Shown here piece by piece: positions 11,549 through 23,082 of a stretch of 64,000 nucleotides of DNA. Location: the NCBI RefSeq assembly GCF_002865645.1, contig NW_020194558.1:496001-560000 (forward strand). Direction: 5' to 3'. Numbering within the stretch: the stretch's first letter is position 1; the number at the start of each line of letters is the position of its first letter. The position numbers and the translations under genes are program-made. A model generated the notes under the pieces. The model saw nothing but the letters and a program-made list of their open reading frames with translations, searched no databases and had not been told where the DNA came from. Origin of the DNA: Hyaloscypha bicolor E. Its lineage: Eukaryota > Ascomycota > Leotiomycetes > Helotiales > Hyaloscyphaceae.

Positions 11549-12842
11549 CATTTGTAGCTGTAGTTAGTGAATGTAATGGTCCTTTGCTTCTTAACTTGGG
11601 AGCTAGCTTTTGGCCGATTTGAGGAAACATTGAAGTTGTCGATGGCTGGGGCTTCGAGCAGGACTAATATAATGATGCAATGGTTTAAATGTTTTATCGA
11701 AGATATTTGATTATCTATCTTCTCGGATACTGAGCAAGAGATTCTCCAATATCCTCTGATTATCTTTCACTTCTGTTATATTTATCATTCTGACGACGTG
11801 ACTCTATTCCTCCACATTCAGTTGAACTCCCCTGCTTTCCTCCCATCTCCTCCATCACCAGGATTCCCTCATCCGTTATTGCTACCCCCTCGCTATCCCG
11901 AGTCCCCTCAACACCCCCATAGCCTCCCATCCCGCCGCCCTCCTCGTTGCCGACAAAGCCACCACTAAAGACTGGGTATAAACCCATACGGGGACATAAA
12001 CCCACCAGTGAACCCCTGATCAACAGTTATCTCCTTACAGAGCCTCAGTAACTCCAACAAACACATTCCAGCACCTCATCCGACGTCGGCATCGTATCAG
12101 TTGGAAGATTCGGCTTCATTGGTCCATGAAGCAAAAGGTACGTCTGTAACCCCTGCGCTCTCACCATCTTAGCAGCAGTGTAACTATGACCCTTCGGGTT
12201 CGTAAAATCCTCTCATGAAGCTACTAAAAGCGCTCATTCACTACACCTGCTACGTTCTCAACTCCTCCATCTCCCCGTTGAAAAGAGTGACTTCCTCGGT
12301 ACTCCCTATAAATGGACATTCCGGTGGATCGCGACTCTCGACATTCGGCATACTTCGATATTGGATATGTCATAGATATCTCCTAGCTGTTTGCGTGTCG
12401 ATGAATTAGCTAGGGACCACGTGTAGCTTGATACGGTAATAATCACCCTCCCGCCCGCCTCCTAAAAATGCTATGCCGCACTCCACGAAAAAATTAACCA
12501 CTAATATTTAAGGTTCATAGCCTATAATTTAGCGACCAGAGCCCTATAATTTAGTAATTAGAAGCCTATAATTATAACGCTTACGCCCGACTCTTAACTC
12601 TCGACTCTCGACCCTCGACTCTCGAAGTTCGCTTTCCACTTCTCACTTTTCTACTTCTCCATTTTTATCTTACGCCGCTGCCCTTCCTCCCTCCCCTACC
12701 GCTATACTTATATATATATATTAAAGAGAGAGAGTAAAGATTTTAAATAATAGTTTGAGACTTGAGAGGGGCGTGGTAGTGGGCATGGTCAGGTAGGAAA
12801 GTGCGGAAGATTTTTGGTAGGGTGAAACATGCAAGCGGGATA
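11549..12842. other. Degraded intergenic tract entering transposon region
   Basis: Contains one coding-like fragment (listed separately at 12045-12212), a tandem of short CTCTCGAC-type units near 12590-12625, and falling GC content towards the MITE at 12843. No intact gene. Confidence 0.45.
12045..12212 (-). pseudogene. Unidentified coding relic, 55 codons
   Basis: Minus-strand frame reading EDFTNPKGHSYTAAKMVRAQ, then GLQTYLLLHGPMKPNLP and TDTMPTSDEVLECVCWSY before a TGA. The residue usage looks protein-like, but the upstream frame is broken by several stops (TGA, TAG) within 60 bp. I read it as the surviving tail of a decayed gene next to the transposon cluster. I do not recognise the family. 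An open frame continues below (11760-12023, -) but is Gly-rich and unconvincing. Confidence 0.3.
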
Positions 12843-13700
12843 CAGCGATATTAGTAACAATCGTCTAAATCGCATTTTGAGCGCGAGCGCAAAAAGGGTC
12901 AGGAACACCAAACCCATAATATTAATTATATCGACTGTATCACCATTTATTAATAGAACTCCATAATTTTAATTGAAATAGATGGGGGCATTAGTGCGAT
13001 TAATTTAAGCTACTATAGTCCTCTTCTGGACTTATAATTTCTAAGTTATTTGAGATCGGGCGAAAATGCGATTTTCTAGCCTTGCGCGCCAAGCTTTGCC
13101 AAGCCCAGCCCCTCGATTTTCGATTTTCGTATCCCTCCGACTCCTTTTCTAAATAACTTTCAAACCATACTTCTAGACTTAGTACTCTCGGGCTTAAATA
13201 GATTATATAAGTATCCCCTTACTCTCTTTAGGAGTTTATATTATTATAATACGATTTGGGACTATAGCCGGCAAAATAATACTATTTTATACCAAAATTA
13301 AATGTAAAAACTACCCTTTATTAAATTATATAATTAATCTGCTTCTAGCCAAAGAGCCTTCTTACTAAAAGAAAGCCCCAGATATTCCCTTACTCTCTCT
13401 AAGAGCTTAGACTATTTTAATAAGGTTTGGGACCGTGGCCGGCGAATTAATACTATTTTATACCAAAATTAAAAGTAAAATCGCCATTTACTAAATTGAA
13501 TAATTAATTTGCTTCTAGCCAAATAGACCTTTATCTAAAGAATGCCCCAAATGCCCCCATTAATTTGAGCCTATCACCGTTTTAATTAAGGCTATTATTA
13601 TTGAGAAGTCGTAGAAAATAATTTCGTGGTTTTGGTGTTCTCGACCCTTTTTGCGCTCTCGCTTAAAATGCGATTTAGACAATTGTTACTAATATCGCTG
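12843..13700. mobile_element. MITE-like element with ~75-bp inverted repeats and TA flanks
   Basis: The left end (from 12843, CAGCGATATTAGTAACAATC) and the reverse complement of the right end (ending 13700) match over about 75 bp, differing mostly by C/T and G/A changes. TA dinucleotides sit immediately outside at 12841-12842 and 13701-13702, as expected for a Tc1/mariner-type target duplication. The inside has no coding capacity and is AT-rich, so the element is non-autonomous. It contains an internal direct duplication (listed separately). Confidence 0.75.
13205..13550. repeat. Two ~173-bp direct repeats inside the MITE
   Basis: Unit 1 begins near 13205 and unit 2 near 13377. Both contain the block CCTTACTCTCT, GGTTTGGGAC or its variant, CCGGC, ATACTATTTTATACCAAAA, and GCTTCTAGCCAAA in the same order. 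They differ by scattered transitions. Confidence 0.6.
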
Positions 13701-13737
13701 TACACGTTTTGCGTTTCGCGCTTGGACTACGCAGTAG

Positions 13738-13865
13738 ACTACGGAAAGCCGTAAGGATCAGAAGACCAAGCGATTTTCGAATCTGGTTTTCGACCTTCGA
13801 TGTCTGATTTGTGGCACGTGCGCACCCCACCAAAAATCGCCCGCAACCAAAATACCGCATTCTGC
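13738..13865 (+). repeat. Left terminal inverted repeat of the 9.5-kb element
   Basis: Pairs with 23083-23210. Contains CCCCACCAAAAATCGCCCGC, the part best conserved in the third copy near 61130. Confidence 0.8.
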
Positions 13866-14137
13866 AGGTACAACCACACCTAACTTAAGTCCCTTTGTTA
13901 CTGTCCATTATAAGACTCGTATATATAATTAAATCATGTTTCTAAGTATAGATAATTTATGATATAATTAACTGTAATACTTCTGAATCGTTCTTGTAAG
14001 GTTATACCAGCCCCGTACCACTACCTGTAATACCCCTCTGCCCCTTCTCTCTACTCTTACTAATATGTGACTAGCTTTGTATATATAAGATATATATAGA
14101 AGGACGGAATCATGTCGGATTAGAGAATTAGTTACAG

Positions 14138-14392
14138 AGGATATACTTGGAATAGCTGGTTAGTAGGAGGCGTATCCGAAACCGGCAAAAATAAGTCAAG
14201 ATATACGAAGTCACTGGTTCGTAGGAGGCCTGCCCGAAACCGGTAGTACCGAATAAGGATATACTTGGAATAGCCGGCCGGCAGGAGGTGCGTCCGAAAC
14301 CGGTAGTAACAAATAAGGATATATATAGAGTCGCTAGTTAGTAAGAGGCGTATCCGAAACCGGCAGTAATAAGTAAAGATATATTACAGGAT
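14138..14392. repeat. Four subterminal tandem repeats of ~62 bp
   Basis: Each unit has GGATATA, a variable GAATAGC or AGTCGCT segment, GGAGG/GAGGCGT, TCCGAAACCGG and AATAAG in fixed order. Copies start near 14138, 14199, 14257 and 14318. Their place just inside the terminal repeat resembles transposase-binding arrays, which is inference. Confidence 0.65.
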
Positions 14393-14571
14393 AACTCGGC
14401 ATGGATCTATATCCAAAATAGAAACAGATAGTCTCACCGATTCTTCAATATAGAGGGGTTTTCCTATTATATTCTTATTCCCTAGATTACTATCTTTGCT
14501 CCCTTTTGCTCCCATTCTCAATCCAATCTCTTTAAAACTGCCTTATCCAAGACTTTATATATTATAATACT

Positions 14572-16593
14572 ATGGCCTACTATAAAAAGTGCCAAAAGCA
14601 GAAGGGCATTAGCCCTTTTTATAGCCGCTATAGTACTATCTTTCCCTCCTCAAGCCCGACCGAATCTACCTCAGAGGAGGAGCATCTATAGAAGGCCCGT
14701 AAGCCAAAGCCGAAGCCTCTCGCCTCTCGCCCTTCCAAGAATAATAAGAGGGACGATAATAATAATAGTACTAAAGAGGTAGGTACTAGAAATTAGTATA
14801 CCTATTAGGCCAAGTTCTAAAAGGATAAGGAAGAGAGAGAGAAGGAGGGGAAGGAGAAGCGAGTAAGGAAGGAGAGGGAAAGTCTCTAAAGGACTATTAC
14901 TAGGGATACTTTTCGTAGTATATAGGAAGACGACCTCGCCTCTACTAGGAAGAAGAAGAAGAAATCAAGGCTCCAGGGAAGTACTTTGACTAAGGCTTAT
15001 AGTTAGCGAGAGTTAAAAGCAAAGGAAGATAATAAAAGAAAGCATAATAAAGAAGGGCTAACCAGTGGATATAGCTATAATCCTGCCAATAAGCCTTTAC
15101 TAATAGGCTTATTAATAACTATCTATTACTATATCGGCTACCCTGGGAAGCCGTTTAAGCAGACTGCCCCTTTGAAACTCCCATTTTTTCTCGACCCTTA
15201 CGAGATATTCGTAAGGCTCAGTGGCTGGGTACTCAATCGCCTCCTAGAGTCTGATATCTGGAAAGGCGTTAGAAGGGCTAAATACTATAAACTTGACCTT
15301 GAGGATCAAAGCCTGACTATGGGCTACCTTACTAATAGGGTTGCCTGCTCCAAAGTTCCGGACTTCCCGGTTCTATTTAGAGAAAATCGCACTTTTAAAT
15401 AGTTCCTTGAATATATAAAGAAGACATGTCCTAGTATAAACTATTAAGAGCCCAAACTCTACTTCCTTATTCCCGTTAAAAAAAAGTGGCCTTTACAGGA
15501 TTATTAACCGTATAAAGGGCTAATAGTTAATTTAATAATAACCCCTGATACCGATAACTTGTCAAAAACCCTTAATACCAATAACTCTAATAGTAATATA
15601 ATTGGAAACAATTATATATCTAAAAAGGAGCGGCATTAGTATTAAAGTGCCAGTGGAAAACTTGGTATTATCTATTAAGAGAACCACAAGAGATCTAAGT
15701 CTCCACAAACTCTAGCCGGTAAGCCTACTCTAGCCACTAAAACTCCAGCCCGTAAGCCCACCCCAGCCGCTAAAACTCTAGCCCGTAAGCCCACTCCAGC
15801 CACTGAAACTCTAGCCCGTAAGCCCACTCCAGCCGCTAAGCCTACTCCAGCCAGTAATTCAGAGGAGCCCTTTAACGAGGTATTCAATAAATAATATAAG
15901 TAGCTAAGGGAGTCTATAATAAAAGGTTATATTAATAGGTATTGGTATATATTAAAAAAGGGGCTAGCGGACCTTAAGAGGGAAAAGGAGTAATTTGAGG
16001 TACGAAAACAGAGCTTCGAAAAGGAAAGGGATACGGTAATCAAAGAAAGCAATACCTATATAGACAGGCTTAATAAGAGAGTACGGCTTTTAAAAGCTAC
16101 AAAAGAGGAATTTGAAATTAAAAAACAAAGTCTCGCCGAAATCCATATAAAGAATCTTAAGAAGCTAAATACAAAGATGCTCTCTTTCCTTTCAGGAGAT
16201 TCTCAAGGCAAGGCAGTTAAGGGAAGACAATTATCCATGAGTTCAAAGTATCTTAATAGTCTTACAAAAAAGGATTTGGAGATTACGGACTTGCAAGAGG
16301 AGGTGAGGCTTATAACAGAGGCTCTTTAATAAAGTCTCGACCATATGGTACGAAACGAGGAGGGGCTTGGCAAGCTAGTTATTTAGCAGGATAAGAGCGA
16401 AAGCTCGACGTCTACTATACAGGGAGCCTTTTAGGTAGCTATATAAGAGACCCAGGGCGAAAGCTCGGGGTCGGTAGTACCAGTAGTCCAGGAAGCTCAG
16501 GGCAAAGGCTCTGGATCTCTTGAGGCAGCTGGGCCTAATATTAATAAGAGCTCTCTATAGTCTGCTAAGGGCAAGGGGAAAGCACGCAAGTAA
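14572..16593 (+). pseudogene. RIP-degraded ORF of 673 codons in the transposon (Lys/Glu-rich, coiled coil)
   Basis: Starting at ATG 14572 the frame continues to the tandem TAA codons at 16591 with no net frameshift (2019 nt = 673 codons), yet about two dozen internal TAG/TAA stops interrupt it. There is no TGA among those I read. TAG/TAA is what CAG, CAA and TGG become by C-to-T change on either strand. The protein was basic at its N-terminus (KARKPKPKPLASRPSK) and had a central globular stretch (LPFFLDPYEIFVRLSGWVLN, KVPDFPVLFRENRTFK), a Lys-Pro-Thr-Ala repeat tract, then a heptad-rich segment (FEVRKQSFEKERDTVIKESN). I do not recognise the family. Not a retrotransposon gag as far as I can see. 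Confidence 0.6.
15710..15853 (+). repeat. 33-bp in-frame minisatellite within the relic ORF
   Basis: About four copies of an 11-codon unit read as KTLARKPTPAA/T, ending with KPTPAAKPTPAS. The period is a multiple of three, so it was tolerated in the original protein. Confidence 0.6.
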
Positions 16594-17269
16594 TAAGAGA
16601 CTGTCTGGATTTCCTAGTATTATTAAATTAGTCGTATCGAGAATCTTATTACTCTAGTAGCTAGTCAAATTGGGAATATAAAAAGTAATATTTACTTGTT
16701 TCTAATTAACTAATTTCTAGTTAATTTCAAGAACTTGGGAATTACATGGTTATATGCCTTTTCCCTCCGGCTATATAATACCTTAAAAAACAGATATTAT
16801 ATGTCTACTATAGTAAAGGGCTTTATTATTAACCTAATTAGGTAAGGCATAATACTACCTTATTATATTACTAGCTATTTATATAGCTATTCTATAAGCG
16901 ATTTGAGTAAGCTTTAATATCCTCGGATCTCTATATATAGCCTAGTCTATAAACTAAAATAGCTCTATATCTAGTAATACTATAATTTAATTTTTAATAT
17001 GAAAATAATTACCTTATTTCGGTATACTTAAATATATTAGGTTTGGTTTTTTTAATAGTATTATTATTAAATTATTATTTTCTAGGAATACTAAGTAATA
17101 CTTTCTCCTAAGAGATATATATCCTTAATAAATAGCAAAAGTGAATATGGAATTTAATAACGTAATTACCCCGTACTAGTACCTTTCTTTTTTTTTATAA
17201 AAGTATAACTTTATTCTATCTTTATTCCAAAACCTCTATCCTTCTTCTATATTTTTTCGACTTTACTAT

Positions 17270-17500
17270 TAATACCAAGAGCTAGTATCTTATTACCCTC
17301 TACTAATATTTCCATTAATACTAAGAGCTAGTATCTGACTACCTATAACCTCTCCCTCTTTCTTTAAACCCCTCCTCCTTTGACCCCTCCTCCTCCGAAC
17401 CCCTCCTTCTTTAAACCCCTCCTCCTTTAACCCCTCTTCCTCTAAACCCCTCCTCCTTTGAACCCTCTACTAATAATACCAAGAGCTGGCACCTGACTAC
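17270..17500 (+). repeat. Pyrimidine-rich short tandem repeats
   Basis: Three dispersed copies of AATAC(C/T)AAGAGCT(A/G)G at about 17276, 17320 and 17473 surround six units of the type AACCCCTCCTCCTTTG (17364-17462). In one frame this would encode Pro/Leu-rich sequence, but stops interrupt it. Confidence 0.5.
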
Positions 17501-18095
17501 CACTTCCGGGTCACTTTTGTCCGGAACTCCCATATTATAAGTCTTTAACCCACTTGCTCCTTAGAAAGCTAAATTTTAGATCCCTCCTCCCCTTTTCCGA
17601 TATCTTTTACGCCTTCGGGCCCTTTGGGAGTACCCTCTCTTAAACTTCCAAAAAGAGGCTAACTTCTGTTTAGATCCCTCCGAACTTTAATACCTCCTCC
17701 CCTTTTCTAATACCTTCTCCCCTCCTTTAACGCTTACAAAAGCCTTCGGGCCGCTACTAAGTACCTCTATTCTTTATCTTAGAATATATACTAACTTATT
17801 CTTATAAGAAATAGCCTTCCTCCCTCCGATCTCGACTTCTTTAATATATACTCCTTGCCTTCGGGCTATTTAGACGTCTCCCTATTCTCTTTTACGAAAT
17901 ATATACTAACTTATTTTTTAGTTCTCCTTGCCTCACCTCCCTCGCCTTACCTCCCCTTTAATATTACCGTATATATGCCTAGTTAGTACTAGTTCTTATA
18001 ACCCATAATTAGGCTTTCTATTTATTAAATACCCGGATATTTTATTTTACTTTTGCTTTATATATTTTGTTTTATATACTTTACTTTCCTTTTAT

Positions 18096-18830
18096 TATAG
18101 GTTAGGACTCAAATGGTATTTACCTTAAGTACTTATACTCTCGGGTATATAAGACTCCTATAGATCTTTCGGGATTATAAACCAGCCTACTTTAGTTCGG
18201 GGGAGCTTCCTCGAAAGTATTCCAGGAGTTATGGTATTTATTATAATCCCTCCCAAAGATTAATATAGTATGGGTAATTCTGGTCCATTCTCTCTCTATA
18301 GAGCAAACCGCTGCCCTAAGTCCATATAAAAGTCCTAATTATCCCTCGAGTTAAAATATGGGTACTTCTTATTCCTATTAAATTAGGTATAAAGGATAGC
18401 AGGCGCCTTTGGGCTAGACTATAGTACTAGTTAAGTACTAAGACTCCCTATACCTTGCGAGATATTACTTATAGCTCCAGATATATTATATTTAATAGGG
18501 CTTCCATATCCAATTACCTTATATTATAGTAAAATATATGGTATTATAGTTAGGGGAGTTCTGCTTTATAATCTTATCTACTACTTATAGATTTTCTAGC
18601 TAATAAGTCTTGGCTAATAGCTAAGAAACTTATTAGCTACTCTGTCTAAAGCCTCTGGGAGCGGGAAGTTGCCTTAATAAAGACTTAGTATCAAAAATAG
18701 GTTTAACTAATTAATCCAAACGAGGAGTTTATAGCAGGAGTCTCTATATATGGGTAATTCCATATAATAAACTCAAGTCCCTGTCCCTGGTTATATGAGT
18801 GAGCTATATAAGAAACTCTTTCTGGCCTAT
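18096..18830 (+). pseudogene. Unidentified degraded coding region in the transposon
   Basis: A long plus frame with protein-like composition, broken by TAG/TAA stops: GELPRKYSRSYGIYYNPSQR, then HIKVLIIPRVKIWVLLIPIK, then SLWEREVALIKT. The stops fall where Trp or Gln would fit, as in the neighbouring relics. I cannot name the family. The 5' and 3' limits are approximate. Confidence 0.4.
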
Positions 18831-19423
18831 TAGAGCAGTCCCTATCCCTGGTTATATGAGTTATAACGTATAATAAACTCAAACTTTTCTTGGGTTATCT
18901 TTGGAAGAATTAGCAAGCTTTTCTAGACAGACTCATTAAGGCCTTGGTTTTCAAAGATATTAGTCCAGCCTTCTTACTCCCCCCTTAAGTAATAGTTCGG
19001 CTCTCAGGAATTATATATAAACGTTGGAATAAATGAGGAGATATATTATATATGTTTTCTAGATAGATTGGGATAGAACCTATAGAATTCCTGCAATATT
19101 TATATTAAATCTATAGTACTGGCTAGCAAAGACTTTAATAACCTTAATAAGACTTGAATTGCGAGCCTAGCCCTCAGATTTCCCGCTTAACTTCAAGGTT
19201 AAATAGTCCATAACAGGTTACCTATTATAGAACGTATTATACTCTTTTCCCAAAAAGTGCCGGGTACTAGTAATAGTCCGGATACCCCAAAGCCCTTAAG
19301 ACTCTTTATAAGTTTCCGGCTTTGGGGCATTTTTACGGCCAGCCGATTCTATAGAATTATGTAACTACGCAATCCCTTATATTAATTTAAAGGAATTATA
19401 TCTTTGTATATAGCTATAATATT

Positions 19424-21174
19424 ACCTTTAAAGAGCTTGATATAAATAAACTTTTATAGCCCAAATATTAGTTATTAAATAAGTTATCCAAGATCCCCTC
19501 GTTCTCTAAACCCCCTGAATTATCCTCGTATTACCCCTCATTATCTATAGAAACCTTACTATCAAGATTATCCTCTTTAATATTCCCTGGTCCTCGATTT
19601 ACTATAATTATATTCTCTAGTCTCTATTCCGCCTCTCGAACTGCCTCTAACTACTTATTCCCCCTATAAGGAGGCTCGATATTAAATAGGAGCTTTCTAA
19701 CTCTCTCCTTATAGAGTTTAAGGATATAATAAAGGAACCAATATACCCTAATATAGTCTTAATCTAGCCCTGCTTTAAGCTCATCCATAATATATATAAT
19801 ACCGGTATCTTCAAGGAGAGTTATATAAAGCTCTTCAATTTCGGGGGTTTAATATACCATATAATTATATCCTATAACCTCCTCTTTAAGCTCAGAAAGT
19901 AATTACTCAGTCGCTCCTATTAGGGAAGTACCATAATAACGAACTCCCTAGTAATAATCATATAGCTCTTCTGGAACTCCAGGCCGGAGGTAATTAGCCC
20001 TTGCCTACTAAGAGCGAATCGGACTAATATTATAAAGGAGGATAAAGTTATTAATCTATTAGTAGAGGATATTCATATAAATAAATCAAATAATAATCAG
20101 GTTATAATAAGACTCCCTATTAAAGATACTTGTATTATAAAAAGATTCAAAGAACCATTTCCAGGTCTCTATAAGCCCACTAGCTAAGGTATTCCACTAT
20201 ATCTCGATATGCTAATTCTTTATTAAGGGCCCGTAAGTAAAGGCCTTTTTCCATAGTAAATCGTAACCCTTTACTAACCGCCGGAGCTCGACTTACGTAA
20301 TTACCATAAGTAGTATCTCCTAGCCTTTATTAGCTTATAACTTTTTTGGAAAGTAACCCTATTCCCTAATATAGAAAAGGTAGAACTTCAGAATAGTAAT
20401 CTATATACAATTTAATATACTAACAAAAATACTAATTATTATTCGAGAATATATATTAATAATACTATAGATCTGGAAGCCGTAATAGGATAACTTGTTA
20501 TACCTATCTATAGACTAATATCGACCTGGCCCCTTAATAGTAAACCTCCTATACTTCCGATCCTTATACTTATCTTACGCCTTTACCCCTACCTCGTCTA
20601 ATATCCTAAGTATCTGCTATATCTCCTTACGGAATATAAATTTACTAGTATTCTTTCGGATCCAGTAATATATCCTCCCATAGCCATACCGGATTAATTA
20701 ACCGCTCTTTAGTTCCTTGAGGATGAATTCTTTGGCTTCCTTAAGAGCATTAATATATTCGGTATTAAATCAATTTCGTCTTAGCTAAAGCTTATAATAG
20801 TACCAAATTATTTTCAGGGTATATATATTAAGCCTAGAATAATCGAGTTTGTAATTAAAGATCCGAAGCATATATTTAGGCAAATAGTTCCGATACCAGA
20901 GGTAATATACTATCTTAACTAGCTTCTTATTACGGAGATATGCCTTATACTTTACTTGCTATTAATCCGGAAAGAGTTTAGTATTCTATTATTATAATTA
21001 AGTAATATAGCTAGTCTTACTAGTATTAAACCCTTCTAGTTATAAGGCGTATCTAATATCCTAAAGAGTCTTCTCTTAAATATAATAGAGCTCTTTAATT
21101 TGAGCTCGATATCATTCCTATAATTAAGGATTAATTCTATTAGTTCCTATAGTATAGTATAGTTTGCAAGTCAT
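19424..21174 (-). pseudogene. Integrase/DDE-core transposase, RIP-inactivated
   Basis: The minus strand reads as a degraded copy of the fungal integrase-core proteins. An N-terminal helical part (YRAQIKELYY, EGFNTSKTSY, LFPD) resembles the DNA-binding region found before this core. Then come NTEYINALKEAKEFILKEL, IRKNTSKFIFRKEI, ILDEVGVKA, and the core strands RRFTIKGPGRY*SIDRYNKL and SYYGFQIYSIINIYSRIIIS, where the first acidic residue is the D of SIDRYNKL. Further on are ANKG*EILLM and VELRRLVKGYDLLWKKAFTY with HIEI*WNTLASGLIETWKWF; the second acidic position now reads N, as expected from G-to-A change, and the HIE glutamate is kept. Stops replace probable Trp/Gln. It is dead in this copy. 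A shift of frame somewhere in the segment is likely, because the distance from the first ATG to the last stop is not a multiple of three. Confidence 0.65.
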
Positions 21175-22031
21175 AGTAATAGTAATTAGGAATAAAGAGT
21201 AAAGAGGGGAGGGAATATACGGTCTTTAAATATTAGTCTATACTAGTATAAAAACCCCACTTTTGTATTTATATAAAATATAATATTATAACTACTAAAA
21301 ATAGTCTTGTTTTTATATTATATTATCTAGATATATTATATCTAGATTATAAAATAATACTAATATTTCGTTTCTTATATATAAAGAAAGCTTATTTTTA
21401 GTATTATATAACTATGTAATTCCCTGGATCCGAGAAACTAGTATAAAATTTAGAGAGGGCAACTTGCTATTTATATAATTCCAAAATTATTAGGCTTCCT
21501 AATCTAATCCTATACTTTTCAGGTTTAACTAGGAACTCTCTATCTATACCCTAGTATTATACTAGTAGCGGACCCGTAAATATAGTTTACCTAACCTACC
21601 TATTTGGCCCGGGAATTATGTCTTATAATTCCCCTTTATAAAAGTAGTATTAATATAGCGGATACTATTGCCTATAAAATTAATCCTATCTTCTAATTAG
21701 CTCATTAATCCCATTATTACCTCTATTTGCGAATTTATTATTACTCTATAAGGGAGAGAGCTTAGGAAGGTTAATCCGATCTCCTAGTTTATTCGTAAAT
21801 CCGTTCTTTTATATTTTTTAGGCCTTTATAGTATAAAGGTAACTCCGAATTCGTAATTACTTTTCGGGAAGAGGGTATTATAAAAAGGCCTTCTTTTCCT
21901 TCTAACTAACCCTCCTTCTCTTTCAACTATAATACTATACCCAACCTCCTCTTTACCTCTCTTCTTCTTCCTTCAAGTATTATTCAAGCCTTCCTTCCTA
22001 CCATAAGGTAAATATAATCCTTTATTATACC

Positions 22032-22920
22032 ACCAAAAAAGTCCTCAAAGGAAAAGAAGAGACGCAATATATATAATATTAGTAATATTAATAACCTGTA
22101 CCCGTCTAGTAAAGATAAGTAATATAATATAGCTCAAGTACAAAGGCTTAAAGACTCGAGGTATTATAGAGAAGTAGTAAGTTATACTCTCCCTATATAA
22201 AAAGCTAGAATATAGTACTAATCGAATATTAGAATAATGATTTATTAAATCTACTAAACCCCCCTCCTTTCTCAAATACCTTATAGCCTCCTCTTACTAC
22301 TACTAACGAATAGTACTATCTCGAGCTTTTCGATATCCCCGATAAGATAATACAAGTTATAAAGGATATCTATAAAATACCAGAGGTTCGAGATATAAAG
22401 TTTCGTCCTGGAAAGAAGCTAGCCAACTTGAATAATCCGAAGATTGTAGCAAACCTAGAGGCAGTATATAATCAAACTCGAGGCTATTTAGTACCTATAC
22501 CTTGTATTAATTATACGAAAAAGAACCCTAAAGGCCCATAGCAGGAGTATATATAAGTTTAGGGCAAATTCGACCGAGCCTATTATAATTACAGATATAA
22601 TAATAGCGGCAGAGTATATACCTTATACTGCCTTAATATAGTACTAAAAGATCTAGCTCCTCCCAAGTTAGCCTCTATAAAACCTCAATTTTTAAAACCA
22701 CGAATACCCTCGAAATGAAGTAATAAAGTAAAGAGACTAATAAAGGGGGAGGGAAAGAGAGAGGAAGAGGGTAAGGATAAGAATAAAGAGGATAATGGAG
22801 ATGGAGATATTTCGAGTATTATAGGGGATAATAGCGAGGATAATAATAGTAAGGAAGGTATGCCTCGCAATCTATAGGATCTACTATACGGACTATGCAA
22901 GTTAAAGGGGGATTAATAGT
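22032..22920 (+). pseudogene. Degraded Cys-motif protein relic (DUF3716-like)
   Basis: Two frames probably joined by a lost intron. The first reads PPKKSSKEKKRRNIYNISNI after an ATA that could be a mutated ATG. The second runs LELFDIPDKIIQVIKDIYKI, VRDIKFRPGKKLANLNN, then GYLVPIPCINYTKKNPKGP*, and RAYYNYRYNNSGRVYTLYCL. In the fungal DUF3716 family the equivalent stretch is rich in Cys. Here most such positions are Tyr, the outcome of TGC/TGT to TAC/TAT change. The tail is Glu/Lys/Asn rich. Resemblance is from memory and needs a profile search. Confidence 0.4.
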
Positions 22921-23082
22921 AATTAAGAAGGGGGGGCGGAGGCAGGGGCAGGGGCGGAGGGAGTACTAGAGATATTATAGCAAAGATAAATATAAATATT
23001 AGTACGTTTAGTAACTGTAAATAGCTTTATTTTGGCTATCTCTATATAAGTTATATATACGAGTGCAATAGTGGTTATATCC

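Noticed and set aside
15670..15890. Minus-strand 70-codon frame with Gly/Val/Ala repeats
   Set aside because: Antisense reading of the in-frame Lys-Pro-Thr-Ala minisatellite of the transposon ORF.
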